Positions 54,468-63,994 of a DNA stretch of 64,000 bases are shown piece by piece. A program made the position numbers and the translations under genes. The stretch is from assembly GCF_001559775.1 (NCBI RefSeq), contig NZ_LOHX01000292.1, positions 1-64,000 on the forward strand, read 5' to 3'. Position 1 is the first letter of the stretch, and every line of letters starts with the position of its first letter. This DNA is from Streptobacillus felis. Lineage in GTDB: Bacteria; Fusobacteriota; Fusobacteriia; Fusobacteriales; Leptotrichiaceae. Below the pieces are notes generated by a model. That model saw only the letters and a list, made by a program, of their open reading frames with translations, searched no databases and was not told where the DNA came from.

Positions 54468-55769
54468 ATGAATTTCAAAAAACTTGCGACAAGTGCATTT
54501 TTAATGTTCTCTTTATTGCTTTCTTGTGGAGCTAAAGAAGAAGCAAAAGCTGAAACTGGAGAAGCTTTAACTGGTCATATAGTTGTACAAGCTGAAGAAA
54601 CTTGGGTACCTTATTATGAAGCTGCAATAGCTAGAGTTAAAGAAAAAAATCCTGAAGCTACAATTGATTTAAAAGTTATAGGAGCTTTCGATCATATGAA
54701 AGTTATCGAAGAAACTAATGCTGAAAATGAAGATGTTGCTGACGTATTCACTATTCCATTAGACAGAATTGAATCATTACATGGAAAAGATTTATTAGCT
54801 TCATTTGATGCAAAAGCATTAGGTGAAAAAATTGGAGGATTTGGAGATTTTGATAAAGGTCTTGGAGGACAATTAATGTTCGATGGATCATACTTTGGAT
54901 TCCCTTTCAATATTGAAACTTTATTCTTAGGAATAAACACTAAAAACGTTGAAGCAAATGGTGTAGATTTAGCTAATTTAGATTTCGCTGAATTAGGACC
55001 AGAAGTTGCAATGATACCTGTATTCAATGCATGGTGGGGTGTTGCAATAACTAATGCTTTCGGTTTTGAGTTATTAGCTAAAGATGGAGATAAATTTGTT
55101 TCTGATTTAACTAAAGAATGGGCAGAATTATCACCTGAAGTTCAAAATATGTTTGCTGGATTACATAAATATTGGCAAGCTTCAAATGAGAAAAAACTTC
55201 CTATGTTTGACTCATCTGCAGTTTATGGATTTATGGATGACAACTTCAAAACTGGAAACAAAGGTTCTGTAAGAATTTCTGGACCTTGGGACTTAACTGC
55301 TTGGTCAGGATTAGTTGGAGAAGATTTAGAAGTTGCTGGATTAAATCAAGCTAAATTTGCTGGACAAGAATTAAAACACTGGAAAGGTGGATGGGCTTTA
55401 GTAGTTAATGTAAGAAATGAAGAAGCTGCTGATAAATTAGCTTTATCTGAAGCTGTTATTGCTGAAATTATGAACCCTGCATACGCAGCAGATTTCTATA
55501 AATTAACAAGTAAAATCATGCCTAACGTTTCTAAAGAAGAATATGCTAAACTTGATTTATCTGACTTAGATAAAAAAGCTATTACTTCAGTAATCGAAGG
55601 TTATGAAGGAGCAGTTTCTAGACCATTATTCCAAGAATGGGGACAAGTATGGGGAACATGGGAAAATGCTTTACTTTCATGGGAAGCTAAAAAACCTGCA
55701 ACTCCAGAAGATGCATATAAAGAAATACAAGCAAGCTTTAAAGCACTGTTAACAAATTTAGGACAATAA
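54468..55769 (+). CDS. malE: Maltose/maltodextrin-binding lipoprotein
   Basis: A 433-residue SBP_bac_1 family protein with lipobox LLLSCGAKEE (mature start Cys20), anchoring the sugar-binding subunit to a membrane. The body matches maltodextrin-binding proteins: ETWVPYYEAAIARVKEKNP, FPFNIETLFLGINT, GSVRISGPWDLTAW, KHWKGGWALVVNVRN. The codons are C-richer than those of neighbours, suggesting high expression. It is separated from the permease genes by a strong hairpin. Confidence 0.94.
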   Translation: MNFKKLATSAFLMFSLLLSCGAKEEAKAETGEALTGHIVVQAEETWVPYYEAAIARVKEKNPEATIDLKVIGAFDHMKVIEETNAENEDVADVFTIPLDRIESLHGKDLLASFDAKALGEKIGGFGDFDKGLGGQLMFDGSYFGFPFNIETLFLGINTKNVEANGVDLANLDFAELGPEVAMIPVFNAWWGVAITNAFGFELLAKDGDKFVSDLTKEWAELSPEVQNMFAGLHKYWQASNEKKLPMFDSSAVYGFMDDNFKTGNKGSVRISGPWDLTAWSGLVGEDLEVAGLNQAKFAGQELKHWKGGWALVVNVRNEEAADKLALSEAVIAEIMNPAYAADFYKLTSKIMPNVSKEEYAKLDLSDLDKKAITSVIEGYEGAVSRPLFQEWGQVWGTWENALLSWEAKKPATPEDAYKEIQASFKALLTNLGQ

Positions 55770-55776
55770 TAAAATT

Positions 55777-55808
55777 GAGTAAGTGTTAAAAGCACTTACT
55801 CTTTTTTT
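55777..55808 (+). terminator. Terminator/attenuator after malE
   Basis: GAGTAAGTG (55777-55785), a 7-base loop, CACTTACTC (55793-55801), then seven Ts. The next gene starts only 15 bases later with no room for a promoter, so some transcription must pass; this would give excess binding protein over permease. Confidence 0.85.
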
Positions 55809-55823
55809 AAAAAAAGAGGTTTT

Positions 55824-56231
55824 ATGAAACTAGATAAAGTAACATTAAATAAATATTTACTTATGGTTTTGTTTATAATGATATTTGAGAGTTTAAGCAG
55901 TATGTATGCTGTAAAAAGTATAGATATTTTTAATAAGGTACATATTGAAACAGGAATATCACTGAATGATTATATCACTATTGAAATGATAAAATATTTT
56001 AGTTCAGTATCAATATTTATTATTTTTTCAATATATACATATATTACTTATAAACATTATAAAATAAATAGTTTATATAAGGGAGTATGGACGTTATTTA
56101 TTATTGCAAATATACTTTTTAAAATATTTGTATTTAAGCAAGACACGATATTTTACTATTTAAGTATAATAGTGCAATTTATCTTGGTTGTTTATATTAT
56201 TAAATTTAAAGAAAAAGAAAGAGAGGAATGA
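55824..56231 (+). CDS. Small membrane protein between malE and malF, unknown
   Basis: A 135-residue protein with four predicted hydrophobic segments (about residues 10-26, 54-70, 87-101 and 108-126) and a charged end, KEKEREE. No family recognised. It shares the malE transcript, has AGAGG as ribosome binding site within a palindrome next to the malE terminator, and its stop is within a few bases of the malF start. Its position suggests an accessory role in the maltodextrin transporter, but this is context only. Confidence 0.75.
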   Translation: MKLDKVTLNKYLLMVLFIMIFESLSSMYAVKSIDIFNKVHIETGISLNDYITIEMIKYFSSVSIFIIFSIYTYITYKHYKINSLYKGVWTLFIIANILFKIFVFKQDTIFYYLSIIVQFILVVYIIKFKEKEREE

Positions 56232-56233
56232 TC

Positions 56234-58252
56234 ATGAATCATAAAGTCTATGATAGTTTAGATAATCCTCATGCAAGGAAAAATCTTTATTTAAAAGATG
56301 TAGCTGATGGTATTACTACAAACAAAGCTTCACATGCATATAATGTGGAAATGAAAAAGTTACTTGAAGAAGAAAAAATATACCTTTCTGCATTAAATAA
56401 ATTAAAAGCATCTGAGAAAACTACTTTATTATCAAAATATGATAAAAAAGAAGCAAGTTTAAGATTAGAATTATTTGAAGCAGAAAAAATAGGTACTTTT
56501 TATGTAGGTAAAGAGGATAAAAGTTATGACTTTGAATTAGAATCAAAGAAAAACAAAATAAAAATAGATAGATTACCTAGTATAATAGAATTATACAGTG
56601 ATTCAATTAGAGAAAAGAAAGACTTACAACTAAAGTTATCAACTCTTTCAAAACAAGATGACGAATTAAAAGTCAAAGAGTTTGAATCTAAAAAGTCAAA
56701 ATTGACTGAAGAATTTAAATCTAATGTTGACAAATTAAAAAATAGTCATAGTGAAGGTTTAATTTCTAAAAAAGCATTAAAAACTCAAATAGAACAATTG
56801 AAAATGGAATTAAAAGATAAGCTAGAAGTATTAAAACTTGATATTCCTAGTGAAGCAATAAAAAGTAGAATAAGTGTTTTAAATTATTTATCTACTGTAG
56901 AAGTTAAATCAAGATATAAGATTATGCAACAAGATATTGCAGATTTATATAGAAAAATACCAGTAGAAATAGAATCAATTAATAAAACACCTGCACTATT
57001 ATCAATATTATTCCCAGGACTAGGACAATATCATAATAAACAATACTTTAAGGCAGCATTATTCTTTATAGGATTATTATTTATATATTTTGTTGCTATT
57101 CCTTATACTCTAGGATATGGAAACTATAGAGGTGAGGGAATAAGAGGTTTAATGACACTAGCAAAAAATGGTAAAAAATTAGATAAATCTATCATATTCA
57201 TGATAGAAGGTATAATTTCAATTATTTTAATATTATTTACTATAACTATTTCTTTATTATCATATAAAGATGCAAAAGATGTAATGGTAGATAAATTAAG
57301 AGGAGTTAGACCAAGAACAGCATTTGAAACTATAGAATCATTAAAAGAAGATGGATTCCCTTACATAGTTTCTATAAGTTCATTTATATTATTAATATTT
57401 GTTGTTATTTTACCTATAATGACTACAATATTACTTTCATTTGCAGGTATGGATCCTAATAATCAATCTAAATTTAGTTGGATAGGACTTGAAAACTATA
57501 AACTATTACTTACAGGAACAGGTATAGCAGGAGGACCTTTCTGGTTAATCTTAGGATGGACATTAATTTGGACATTATTTGCAACAACACTTGCAATTAC
57601 TGTAGGATTTGGTCTTGCATTACTTGCAAATAACGAAAGAATTAAAGGTAAAACATTATATAGAACTATTTATTTATTACCATGGGCCGTTCCAGCATTT
57701 ATTACAATAATGTTCTTTAGTATTATGTCTTCTAGAACAGGTCAAATAACTAAAATGCTTGAATTTATACTGGGTGGAGACTGGGCTATTAAAAATAGTA
57801 CAACTTTAACTAGAATAGCTTTAATTTCATTACAAACATGGCTTGGAAGTTCATATGTATTCCTATTATCAACAGGTGTATTACAAGGTATACCTTCAGA
57901 TTTATATGAAGCTGCAGATATAGATGGTGCAACAGCTTGGCAAAAATTATCAAGAATTACTATACCTCTAGTATTATTCCAAACAGCTCCATTATTAATA
58001 GGACAATATACATTTAACTTTAATAATTTCTCTATAATTTATCTATTTAATGGTGGAGGTCCTTTTGATCCATCTAAATATGGTAACTTAGCAGGAAGTA
58101 CAGATTTATTAATTTCATATATATATAAATTAACTATAGAAAAACAATATCAATCTATAGGGGCTGCAATAACAGTATTTATATCTATAGGATTAATGTT
58201 TGTAGCATATTTAGGATTTAAAAACTCTAAAGCTTTCAAGGAGGGTAAATAA
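56234..58252 (+). CDS. malF: Maltodextrin ABC transporter permease with coiled-coil N-terminal extension
   Basis: A 672-residue MalF-type permease, far longer than the 290-450 residues of related Gram-positive proteins. Residues about 1-240 are highly charged and helical, probably coiled coil (KLKASEKTTLLSKYDKKEA, LTEEFKSNVDKLKNSHSEG). At about 255-270 comes a TM2/GLGQ-like segment, LFPGLGQYHNKQYFKAALFF, then extra helices. The transport domain (about 375-665) ends the protein, with the EAA loop EAADIDGATAWQKLSRITIP and LLPWAVPAFITI. ATG 56234 fits AGAGG better than ATG 56228. One-base overlap with malG. Confidence 0.93.
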   Translation: MNHKVYDSLDNPHARKNLYLKDVADGITTNKASHAYNVEMKKLLEEEKIYLSALNKLKASEKTTLLSKYDKKEASLRLELFEAEKIGTFYVGKEDKSYDFELESKKNKIKIDRLPSIIELYSDSIREKKDLQLKLSTLSKQDDELKVKEFESKKSKLTEEFKSNVDKLKNSHSEGLISKKALKTQIEQLKMELKDKLEVLKLDIPSEAIKSRISVLNYLSTVEVKSRYKIMQQDIADLYRKIPVEIESINKTPALLSILFPGLGQYHNKQYFKAALFFIGLLFIYFVAIPYTLGYGNYRGEGIRGLMTLAKNGKKLDKSIIFMIEGIISIILILFTITISLLSYKDAKDVMVDKLRGVRPRTAFETIESLKEDGFPYIVSISSFILLIFVVILPIMTTILLSFAGMDPNNQSKFSWIGLENYKLLLTGTGIAGGPFWLILGWTLIWTLFATTLAITVGFGLALLANNERIKGKTLYRTIYLLPWAVPAFITIMFFSIMSSRTGQITKMLEFILGGDWAIKNSTTLTRIALISLQTWLGSSYVFLLSTGVLQGIPSDLYEAADIDGATAWQKLSRITIPLVLFQTAPLLIGQYTFNFNNFSIIYLFNGGGPFDPSKYGNLAGSTDLLISYIYKLTIEKQYQSIGAAITVFISIGLMFVAYLGFKNSKAFKEGK

Positions 58253-59145
58253 TGGCTAAGAAAAGTAAAAATACTAATTTATATTTATCAGATAAACCAC
58301 CTTTGAATTTTGCGGGAAAAGTTGGGTTAGCACTTAGTTATATTATTTTAACTATCTGGGCTTTATTAATTATAGTGCCATTAGTTTTCATGGTAGTGGC
58401 ATCATTTAATGGTGAACAAGAAAAATACCTAATTTTAGGATCAACTTTTAAATTTTCACTAAAACATTATGGAATATTATTTAGCAAAACATTATTCTTA
58501 AGATGGGTTGTTAATACTATTGCGATAGCAACAGCTACAGCTTTATTTACATTATTAATAGTATCTTTCACAGGATATGTATATTCAAGATTTAGATTTA
58601 AAGGTAAAAAGGTTTCATTAATGGCTATAATGTTAATACAAGTTATACCTGCATTTGCTGGGATAGCTGCATATTACACTATGCATCAAATTATAGTTTC
58701 AATATTTCCTTTCTTTACAAGAACTTTAATGTTAATTTCTATTTATGCAATAGGTGGTATTGCAGGAAATACATTTATACTAAAAGGATATATTGATTCA
58801 ATTTCGCCTGAGTTAGATGAAGCAGCTAGAATGGAAGGTTCATCTAATATGCAAGTATATAGATTAATCATTATGCCTATAGCAAGACCTATGCTTGCAA
58901 TTATAGCTTTATGGTCATTTATAGGTCCATTTATGGATTTCTTATTACCAAGAATATTACTTACAAATCCTAAACAATATACACTTGCAGCTGGTTTATT
59001 TACATTAATTTCTGATGATAGAACAAGACTAGAACCAGTATTTGCTGCAGGAGGAATTTTAACAGCAATACCTATAGTACTATTATTTATAGTACTACAA
59101 AAACAATTAGTATCTGGATTAAGTAGTGGATCAGTGAAAGGATAG
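58252..59145 (+). CDS. malG: Maltodextrin ABC transporter permease
   Basis: A 297-residue permease with six predicted membrane helices. The ATPase-docking loop is EAARMEGSSNMQVYRLIIMP, and PFMDFLLPRILLTNPKQYTLAAGL near the end is typical for MalG. It starts on the last base of the malF stop (TAATG). It forms the channel with MalF. Confidence 0.95.
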   Translation: MAKKSKNTNLYLSDKPPLNFAGKVGLALSYIILTIWALLIIVPLVFMVVASFNGEQEKYLILGSTFKFSLKHYGILFSKTLFLRWVVNTIAIATATALFTLLIVSFTGYVYSRFRFKGKKVSLMAIMLIQVIPAFAGIAAYYTMHQIIVSIFPFFTRTLMLISIYAIGGIAGNTFILKGYIDSISPELDEAARMEGSSNMQVYRLIIMPIARPMLAIIALWSFIGPFMDFLLPRILLTNPKQYTLAAGLFTLISDDRTRLEPVFAAGGILTAIPIVLLFIVLQKQLVSGLSSGSVKG

Positions 59146-59153
59146 GAGAATAT

Positions 59154-60233
59154 ATGAAAGTAGAATTAAAAAATGTAGGAAAAAAATATGAAGGAAATGA
59201 TGTATATACATTAGAAAATATTAACTTAGAAATAGAAGACAAAGATTTTTGTGTTATCTTAGGTCCATCAGGATGTGGTAAATCGACTTTACTAAGAATG
59301 ATAGCAGGATTAAATTCTATAACAACAGGAGAATTATTATTTGATGATAAAATCATGAATAAAGTACATTCAAAAGATAGAAATATAGCTATGGTTTTCC
59401 AAAGTTATGCACTTTATCCACATATGACAGTTTATGATAATATGGCATTCTCATTAGCTATGAGAAAAATGGATAAAAAAATGATACATGAAAGAGTTTT
59501 AGAGGCAGCAAAAATTTTACAAATTGAAAAATATCTTTATTCAAAACCTTCTGATATTTCTGGAGGACAAAGACAAAGGGTTGCATTAGGACGTGCAATA
59601 GTTAGAAAACCAGCAGTATTCTTAATGGATGAGCCTTTATCTAACTTAGATGCTAAGTTAAGAGAACATATGAGAATAGAGTTAGTTAAAATACATAGAA
59701 ATTTAGACACTACAACTATATATGTTACTCATGACCAAACTGAAGCTATGACTATGGGAACTAGAATAGTATTAATGAATAATAGTGTTATTCAACAAGT
59801 TGGTAAACCAGAAGAATTTTACAACAAACCACAAAATATATTTGTAGCTAAATTTATAGGGTCACCTACTATGAATATTATGGAAGGATATATAAAAGAT
59901 GCTCACTTCATTTCAAATTCTGAAGAGGTAGTTATTAAAGCTAACGATATAGATAAAGAAAGATTAAGAGAATATGAAGGTAAAAAAGTATCTTTAGGTA
60001 TTAGATCTGAAAGATTCTTAAGTGGTGAAGGACATGAAAATAGATTTGCTGCTACTATAGAAGTAATAGAAATGTTAGGAAAAGAAAAATTACTTTATTG
60101 TAAATTAACTGACGGAACTAACTTAGTAGTTACAATGCCAGGACATTATAACTATGAAATAGGAGAAGTACATAACTTCGGATTTGATACTGAAGCATTA
60201 CACTTCTTTGATGAAAACGGAAATAGAATATAG
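59154..60233 (+). CDS. malK: Sugar ABC transporter ATP-binding protein (MsmK/MalK/UgpC type)
   Basis: A 359-residue ATPase. Walker A GPSGCGKS at residues 37-44, FQSYALYPHMTVYDN (Q loop), ISGGQRQRVALGRA (signature), FLMDEPLSNLDAKLR (Walker B/D loop) and a C-terminal TOBE/MalK regulatory domain (GIRSERFLSGEG). Such ATPases often serve several sugar importers; its place after malG makes it the maltodextrin ATPase here. TAGGAGA ribosome binding site; hairpin follows. Confidence 0.95.
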   Translation: MKVELKNVGKKYEGNDVYTLENINLEIEDKDFCVILGPSGCGKSTLLRMIAGLNSITTGELLFDDKIMNKVHSKDRNIAMVFQSYALYPHMTVYDNMAFSLAMRKMDKKMIHERVLEAAKILQIEKYLYSKPSDISGGQRQRVALGRAIVRKPAVFLMDEPLSNLDAKLREHMRIELVKIHRNLDTTTIYVTHDQTEAMTMGTRIVLMNNSVIQQVGKPEEFYNKPQNIFVAKFIGSPTMNIMEGYIKDAHFISNSEEVVIKANDIDKERLREYEGKKVSLGIRSERFLSGEGHENRFAATIEVIEMLGKEKLLYCKLTDGTNLVVTMPGHYNYEIGEVHNFGFDTEALHFFDENGNRI

Positions 60234-60243
60234 TAGTAATAAT

Positions 60244-60269
60244 AAAAAGAGGGTCAACCCTCTTTTTAA
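60244..60269 (+). terminator. Terminator after malK
   Basis: AAAAAGAGGG (60244-60253), loop TCAA, CCCTCTTTTT (60258-60267). Only 21 bases separate it from the next start codon, with no recognisable promoter, so it may be a partial terminator or an mRNA-stabilising structure. Confidence 0.85.
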
Positions 60270-60288
60270 GTAAAAGAAAAGGTGGTAT

Positions 60289-61983
60289 ATGATTAATAAA
60301 GCAGGATTTTATCATGAGCCTGTATCAAGATATTGCTTTGCAATAAATGATAATGAATTAGTTATAAGGCTTAGAATAGATAAGAAAGATAAAAATAAAG
60401 AGGTATATTTTATCTATGGGAAAAAATATGACTTTTATTTAAAAAGAAATGAAAAAAGAATTTATGTAAAATATGAAGATGATACCTATGCCTATTTTGA
60501 ATTTAATATTAAATTAGAAGATGTTAGACTAGCATATGTTTTTAAAATGGTAGATGGAGAAAAAGAATATTATTATAGTGAAGATGGAGTAACAGAAGTA
60601 TATGATTTTAAACTTGCATATTATAATTTTTTTCAAGTTCCATACATCAATAAAAATGATGTTATGCCTACCATAAATTGGTGTAGAAGTGCTATATATT
60701 ATCAAATATTTGTTGATAGGTTCTATAAAGGTAAGGAAAAAGATGAAACATATATTAATTTGAAGTGGGGTAATAAACCAAAACCAACATCTTTTGCAGG
60801 AGGGGATTTAGAAGGAATAAGAAAAAAAATTCCACATTTAAAAGACTTGGGTATAAATGTAATTTATTTAACTCCTATTTTTTCTGCAGAAACAAATCAT
60901 AAATACGATACTTTAAATTACTTTGAAATAGATAAACAATTTGGTGACAAGGAAGATTTTAAAAAGTTAGTAGATGATATACATGCTAATGGGATGAAAA
61001 TAGTTTTAGATGCAGTATTTAATCATATAAATATGAATAGTAAAGAATTTATGGATGTTAGAAAAAAAGGTAGTGATTCTAAATATTATGATTGGTTTGT
61101 AATTAAAGGTGAATATCCTGATATTAAGAAAATTAATTATGAATGTTTTGCCTCGGTAAGAGAAATGCCTAAATTAAATACAGTTAATAAAGAAGTGCAA
61201 GATTTTTTAATTACAGTAGGGAAATATTGGATAGAAGAATTTGATATAGATGGTTGGAGACTTGATGTTGCTGATGAAATATCTTATGAATTTTGGAGAA
61301 GGTTTAGAACTGAAATTAAAAATATAAAAGATGATGCTGTATTAATAGGTGAAAGTTGGCACGATGGATATCCTTTTCTTAAGGGGGACCAATATGATGG
61401 TATAATGAATTATGGATTTACAAAAGCAGTACTTGATTATGTCGCTAAAGATAGGATAGATTCAAATGGACTATGCCATAGTTTGACTAGATTATTAATG
61501 AGAAATTTAGGTCAGGTAAATATTATGAATATGAATCTTTTAGATTCTCATGATACTGTTAGATTTTTAACTGATGTAAATGGGTCTAAGGATAAATTAT
61601 TGATGGCTCTTTCTCTATTATTTACGTTTATTGGAACACCATGTATATATTATGGAACTGAAATACTTATGGAAGGTTATTCTGATCCTGATTGTAGAAG
61701 ATGTTTTAATTGGAATGAAAAAAAATGGGATAGTATGTATTTATCAAAACTTAAAGAATTAATATCTCTTAGAAAAGAAAAAATAATTCAATATGGTGAT
61801 GTTAAATTTGAAGTGGTAGAAAGTATGTTTAAAATGACGAGATATTTAGGAGATAAAGAAATAATTTTAATCTTAAATATGAGTAAAAATGATAAAATCC
61901 TTTCTTTAGGAGATGTTATTTCTAGTAATAAATATGAAAATAATATTTTAAAACACGAGGGATATATAGTATATAGAAGGTAG
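60289..61983 (+). CDS. Cyclomaltodextrinase/neopullulanase-type glycosidase (GH13)
   Basis: A 564-residue alpha-amylase family enzyme. An N-terminal CBM34-like beta domain (residues about 1-125) precedes the barrel, whose start IYYQIFVDRFYKG and GGDLEGIRKKIPHLKDLG mark the neopullulanase/cyclomaltodextrinase group. Catalytic residues are D326 (DGWRLDVADE), E355 (IGESWHDG) and D422 (DSHDTVRF). No signal peptide, so it hydrolyses imported (cyclo)dextrins in the cytoplasm. AAAGGTGG precedes the ATG. Confidence 0.93.
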   Translation: MINKAGFYHEPVSRYCFAINDNELVIRLRIDKKDKNKEVYFIYGKKYDFYLKRNEKRIYVKYEDDTYAYFEFNIKLEDVRLAYVFKMVDGEKEYYYSEDGVTEVYDFKLAYYNFFQVPYINKNDVMPTINWCRSAIYYQIFVDRFYKGKEKDETYINLKWGNKPKPTSFAGGDLEGIRKKIPHLKDLGINVIYLTPIFSAETNHKYDTLNYFEIDKQFGDKEDFKKLVDDIHANGMKIVLDAVFNHINMNSKEFMDVRKKGSDSKYYDWFVIKGEYPDIKKINYECFASVREMPKLNTVNKEVQDFLITVGKYWIEEFDIDGWRLDVADEISYEFWRRFRTEIKNIKDDAVLIGESWHDGYPFLKGDQYDGIMNYGFTKAVLDYVAKDRIDSNGLCHSLTRLLMRNLGQVNIMNMNLLDSHDTVRFLTDVNGSKDKLLMALSLLFTFIGTPCIYYGTEILMEGYSDPDCRRCFNWNEKKWDSMYLSKLKELISLRKEKIIQYGDVKFEVVESMFKMTRYLGDKEIILILNMSKNDKILSLGDVISSNKYENNILKHEGYIVYRR

Positions 61984-61988
61984 GAAAT

Positions 61989-63968
61989 ATGATATTTAAA
62001 TATAGAAGAGGAAATCCAATTAAAACTGATAGCACAGTTATGTATATAGAGAGTAATAATGAATTGGATTTTTTCAATAAAACAATAAAAGATAAAAAAA
62101 TTTTATTTGATATAGATGAAAATACTTTTGTTTATGGTTTAGGTGGTAGTAATAGAGGTATAAATAAAATTGGATATACATATACATCTTATTGTAGTGA
62201 TGATCCCGTACATACAGAAGACAAGACTTCTTTATATGCAGCACAGAATTTTTTTGTGATAAAAAATAAAAAAGATATATTTGGGATATTTATAGATAGT
62301 CCATCTAAAATAACTTATGATGTAGGGTTTACAGAAATAGATAAATTTAATATAGAAATTGAAAGTGAAGATTATGATATCTATTATATTAAATCAAAAA
62401 CAATTTTAGATATTGTTAAAGAATTTAGGAAATTAGTAGGAAGAAGTTATATACCTCCTAGATGGGCCTTTGGATACGGGCAAAGTAGATGGGGATATAT
62501 GAATGAAGAAGATATAGTCAGAGTTTATGATAAACATTATGAAAATAATATAGGATTAGATATGATTTATTTAGACATAGATTATATGGATAATTTTAAA
62601 GATTTTACAATAAATAAAGAAAGATTTCCTGATTTAGAAAAATTAGTTAAAAATTTAAAAAATAAAAATGTAAGACTTATACCTATTATTGATGCTGGAG
62701 TAAAAATAGAAAAAGGTTATGATGTATATGAAGAAGGTGTGAAAAAAGGTTATTTTTGTAAAGATGAAAAGGGGAATGATTTTGTGGGTTCAGTTTGGCC
62801 GGGTTTAGTACATTTTCCAGATTTTTTAAATAAAGATGCAAGAGAATGGTTTGGTATGAAATACAAATACCTTATAGATAAAGGTATTGAGGGCTTTTGG
62901 AACGATATGAACGAGCCAGCTATATTTTTTACAGATAGAGGAATAGAAAATATGTTTTCTAAAATTGAAAAATATAGAGGTAAAAAGGATATAGGTGTAT
63001 TTGATTTATGGGAAATGAAAGATTCTTTCATGGAAATGAATAATTCTGACTTAGATTATAAAAAAATGTATCATAATTTAGATGGTAATATTATTAATCA
63101 CTATAATGTACATAATTTATATGGATATAATATGACTAGAAGTGCGGGTGAAATGATAGAAAAAATTTCTCCTGAAGAAAGAAAATTGTTATTTTCTAGA
63201 GCATCATTCATAGGTATGCATAGATATGGTGGTATATGGACAGGAGATAATTTTTCTTGGTGGTCACATATATTATTATCTATGCAACAAATGGTTGGAT
63301 TAAATATGTGTGGTTTTATGTATATAGGGTCTGATATAGGTGGATTTAGTGGTAATTGTAGTGAAGATTTAATGATGAGATGGCTAGAATTTGCAACTTT
63401 TACCCCACTGATGAGAAATCATTCTGCAATAGGAACTAGAAATCAAGAATTATATCAGTATAAAAATATTAATAAATTAAGTAGTATTATTGATATAAGA
63501 TATAGATTATTACCATATATATATAGTACTTTTATGAAATGTGTACTTAGAGATGAAATGTATTTTAAACCTTTAGCATTTGAATTTGATGATGAAATTT
63601 CAATTCGAATTGATGATCAATTGTTAATAGGTGATGAAATAATGATAGCACCAGTGTATAAAGCAAATCAAAATGGAAGAATAGTATATTTACCTGAAGA
63701 GATGAAAATGGTTAAATTTAAAGAAAGTAATGTTTTATGTGAAGAGATTTTAGAAAAAGGACATCATTATATTAAAACAGAACTAGATGAATTTTGTATA
63801 TTTATTAGAAAAGGGAAAAAGATACCTTATGCTAATATAGCTAAAAATGAAAGTGAAGTAAATTTTGATGTATTTAATTTCTTAGGTTATGATAACGCAA
63901 CATATGAATATTATAATGACAATGGAATAGTAAGAAAAGTATCTGAAAAGTATATTAAAACAATATAA
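61989..63968 (+). CDS. GH31 family alpha-glucosidase
   Basis: A 659-residue retaining alpha-glucosidase. The N-terminal beta domain is followed by PPRWAFGYGQSRWGY, the nucleophile D306 in GFWNDMNEPAIFF, and the acid/base D420 in WTGDNFSWWSH, followed by MCGFMYIGSDIGGFSG and MRNHSA. It probably releases glucose from short maltodextrins. No signal peptide. It is six bases after the GH13 gene and is followed by a palindromic terminator, closing the operon. Confidence 0.95.
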   Translation: MIFKYRRGNPIKTDSTVMYIESNNELDFFNKTIKDKKILFDIDENTFVYGLGGSNRGINKIGYTYTSYCSDDPVHTEDKTSLYAAQNFFVIKNKKDIFGIFIDSPSKITYDVGFTEIDKFNIEIESEDYDIYYIKSKTILDIVKEFRKLVGRSYIPPRWAFGYGQSRWGYMNEEDIVRVYDKHYENNIGLDMIYLDIDYMDNFKDFTINKERFPDLEKLVKNLKNKNVRLIPIIDAGVKIEKGYDVYEEGVKKGYFCKDEKGNDFVGSVWPGLVHFPDFLNKDAREWFGMKYKYLIDKGIEGFWNDMNEPAIFFTDRGIENMFSKIEKYRGKKDIGVFDLWEMKDSFMEMNNSDLDYKKMYHNLDGNIINHYNVHNLYGYNMTRSAGEMIEKISPEERKLLFSRASFIGMHRYGGIWTGDNFSWWSHILLSMQQMVGLNMCGFMYIGSDIGGFSGNCSEDLMMRWLEFATFTPLMRNHSAIGTRNQELYQYKNINKLSSIIDIRYRLLPYIYSTFMKCVLRDEMYFKPLAFEFDDEISIRIDDQLLIGDEIMIAPVYKANQNGRIVYLPEEMKMVKFKESNVLCEEILEKGHHYIKTELDEFCIFIRKGKKIPYANIAKNESEVNFDVFNFLGYDNATYEYYNDNGIVRKVSEKYIKTI

Positions 63969-63994
63969 TTTAAGGGCAATTAATTGCCCTTAAA
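63969..63994. terminator. Palindromic terminator after the GH31 gene
   Basis: TTTAAGGGCAATT and AATTGCCCTTAAA form a perfect 26-base palindrome just after the stop codon. The downstream T run is weak (TTAAATTAATA). Confidence 0.7.
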
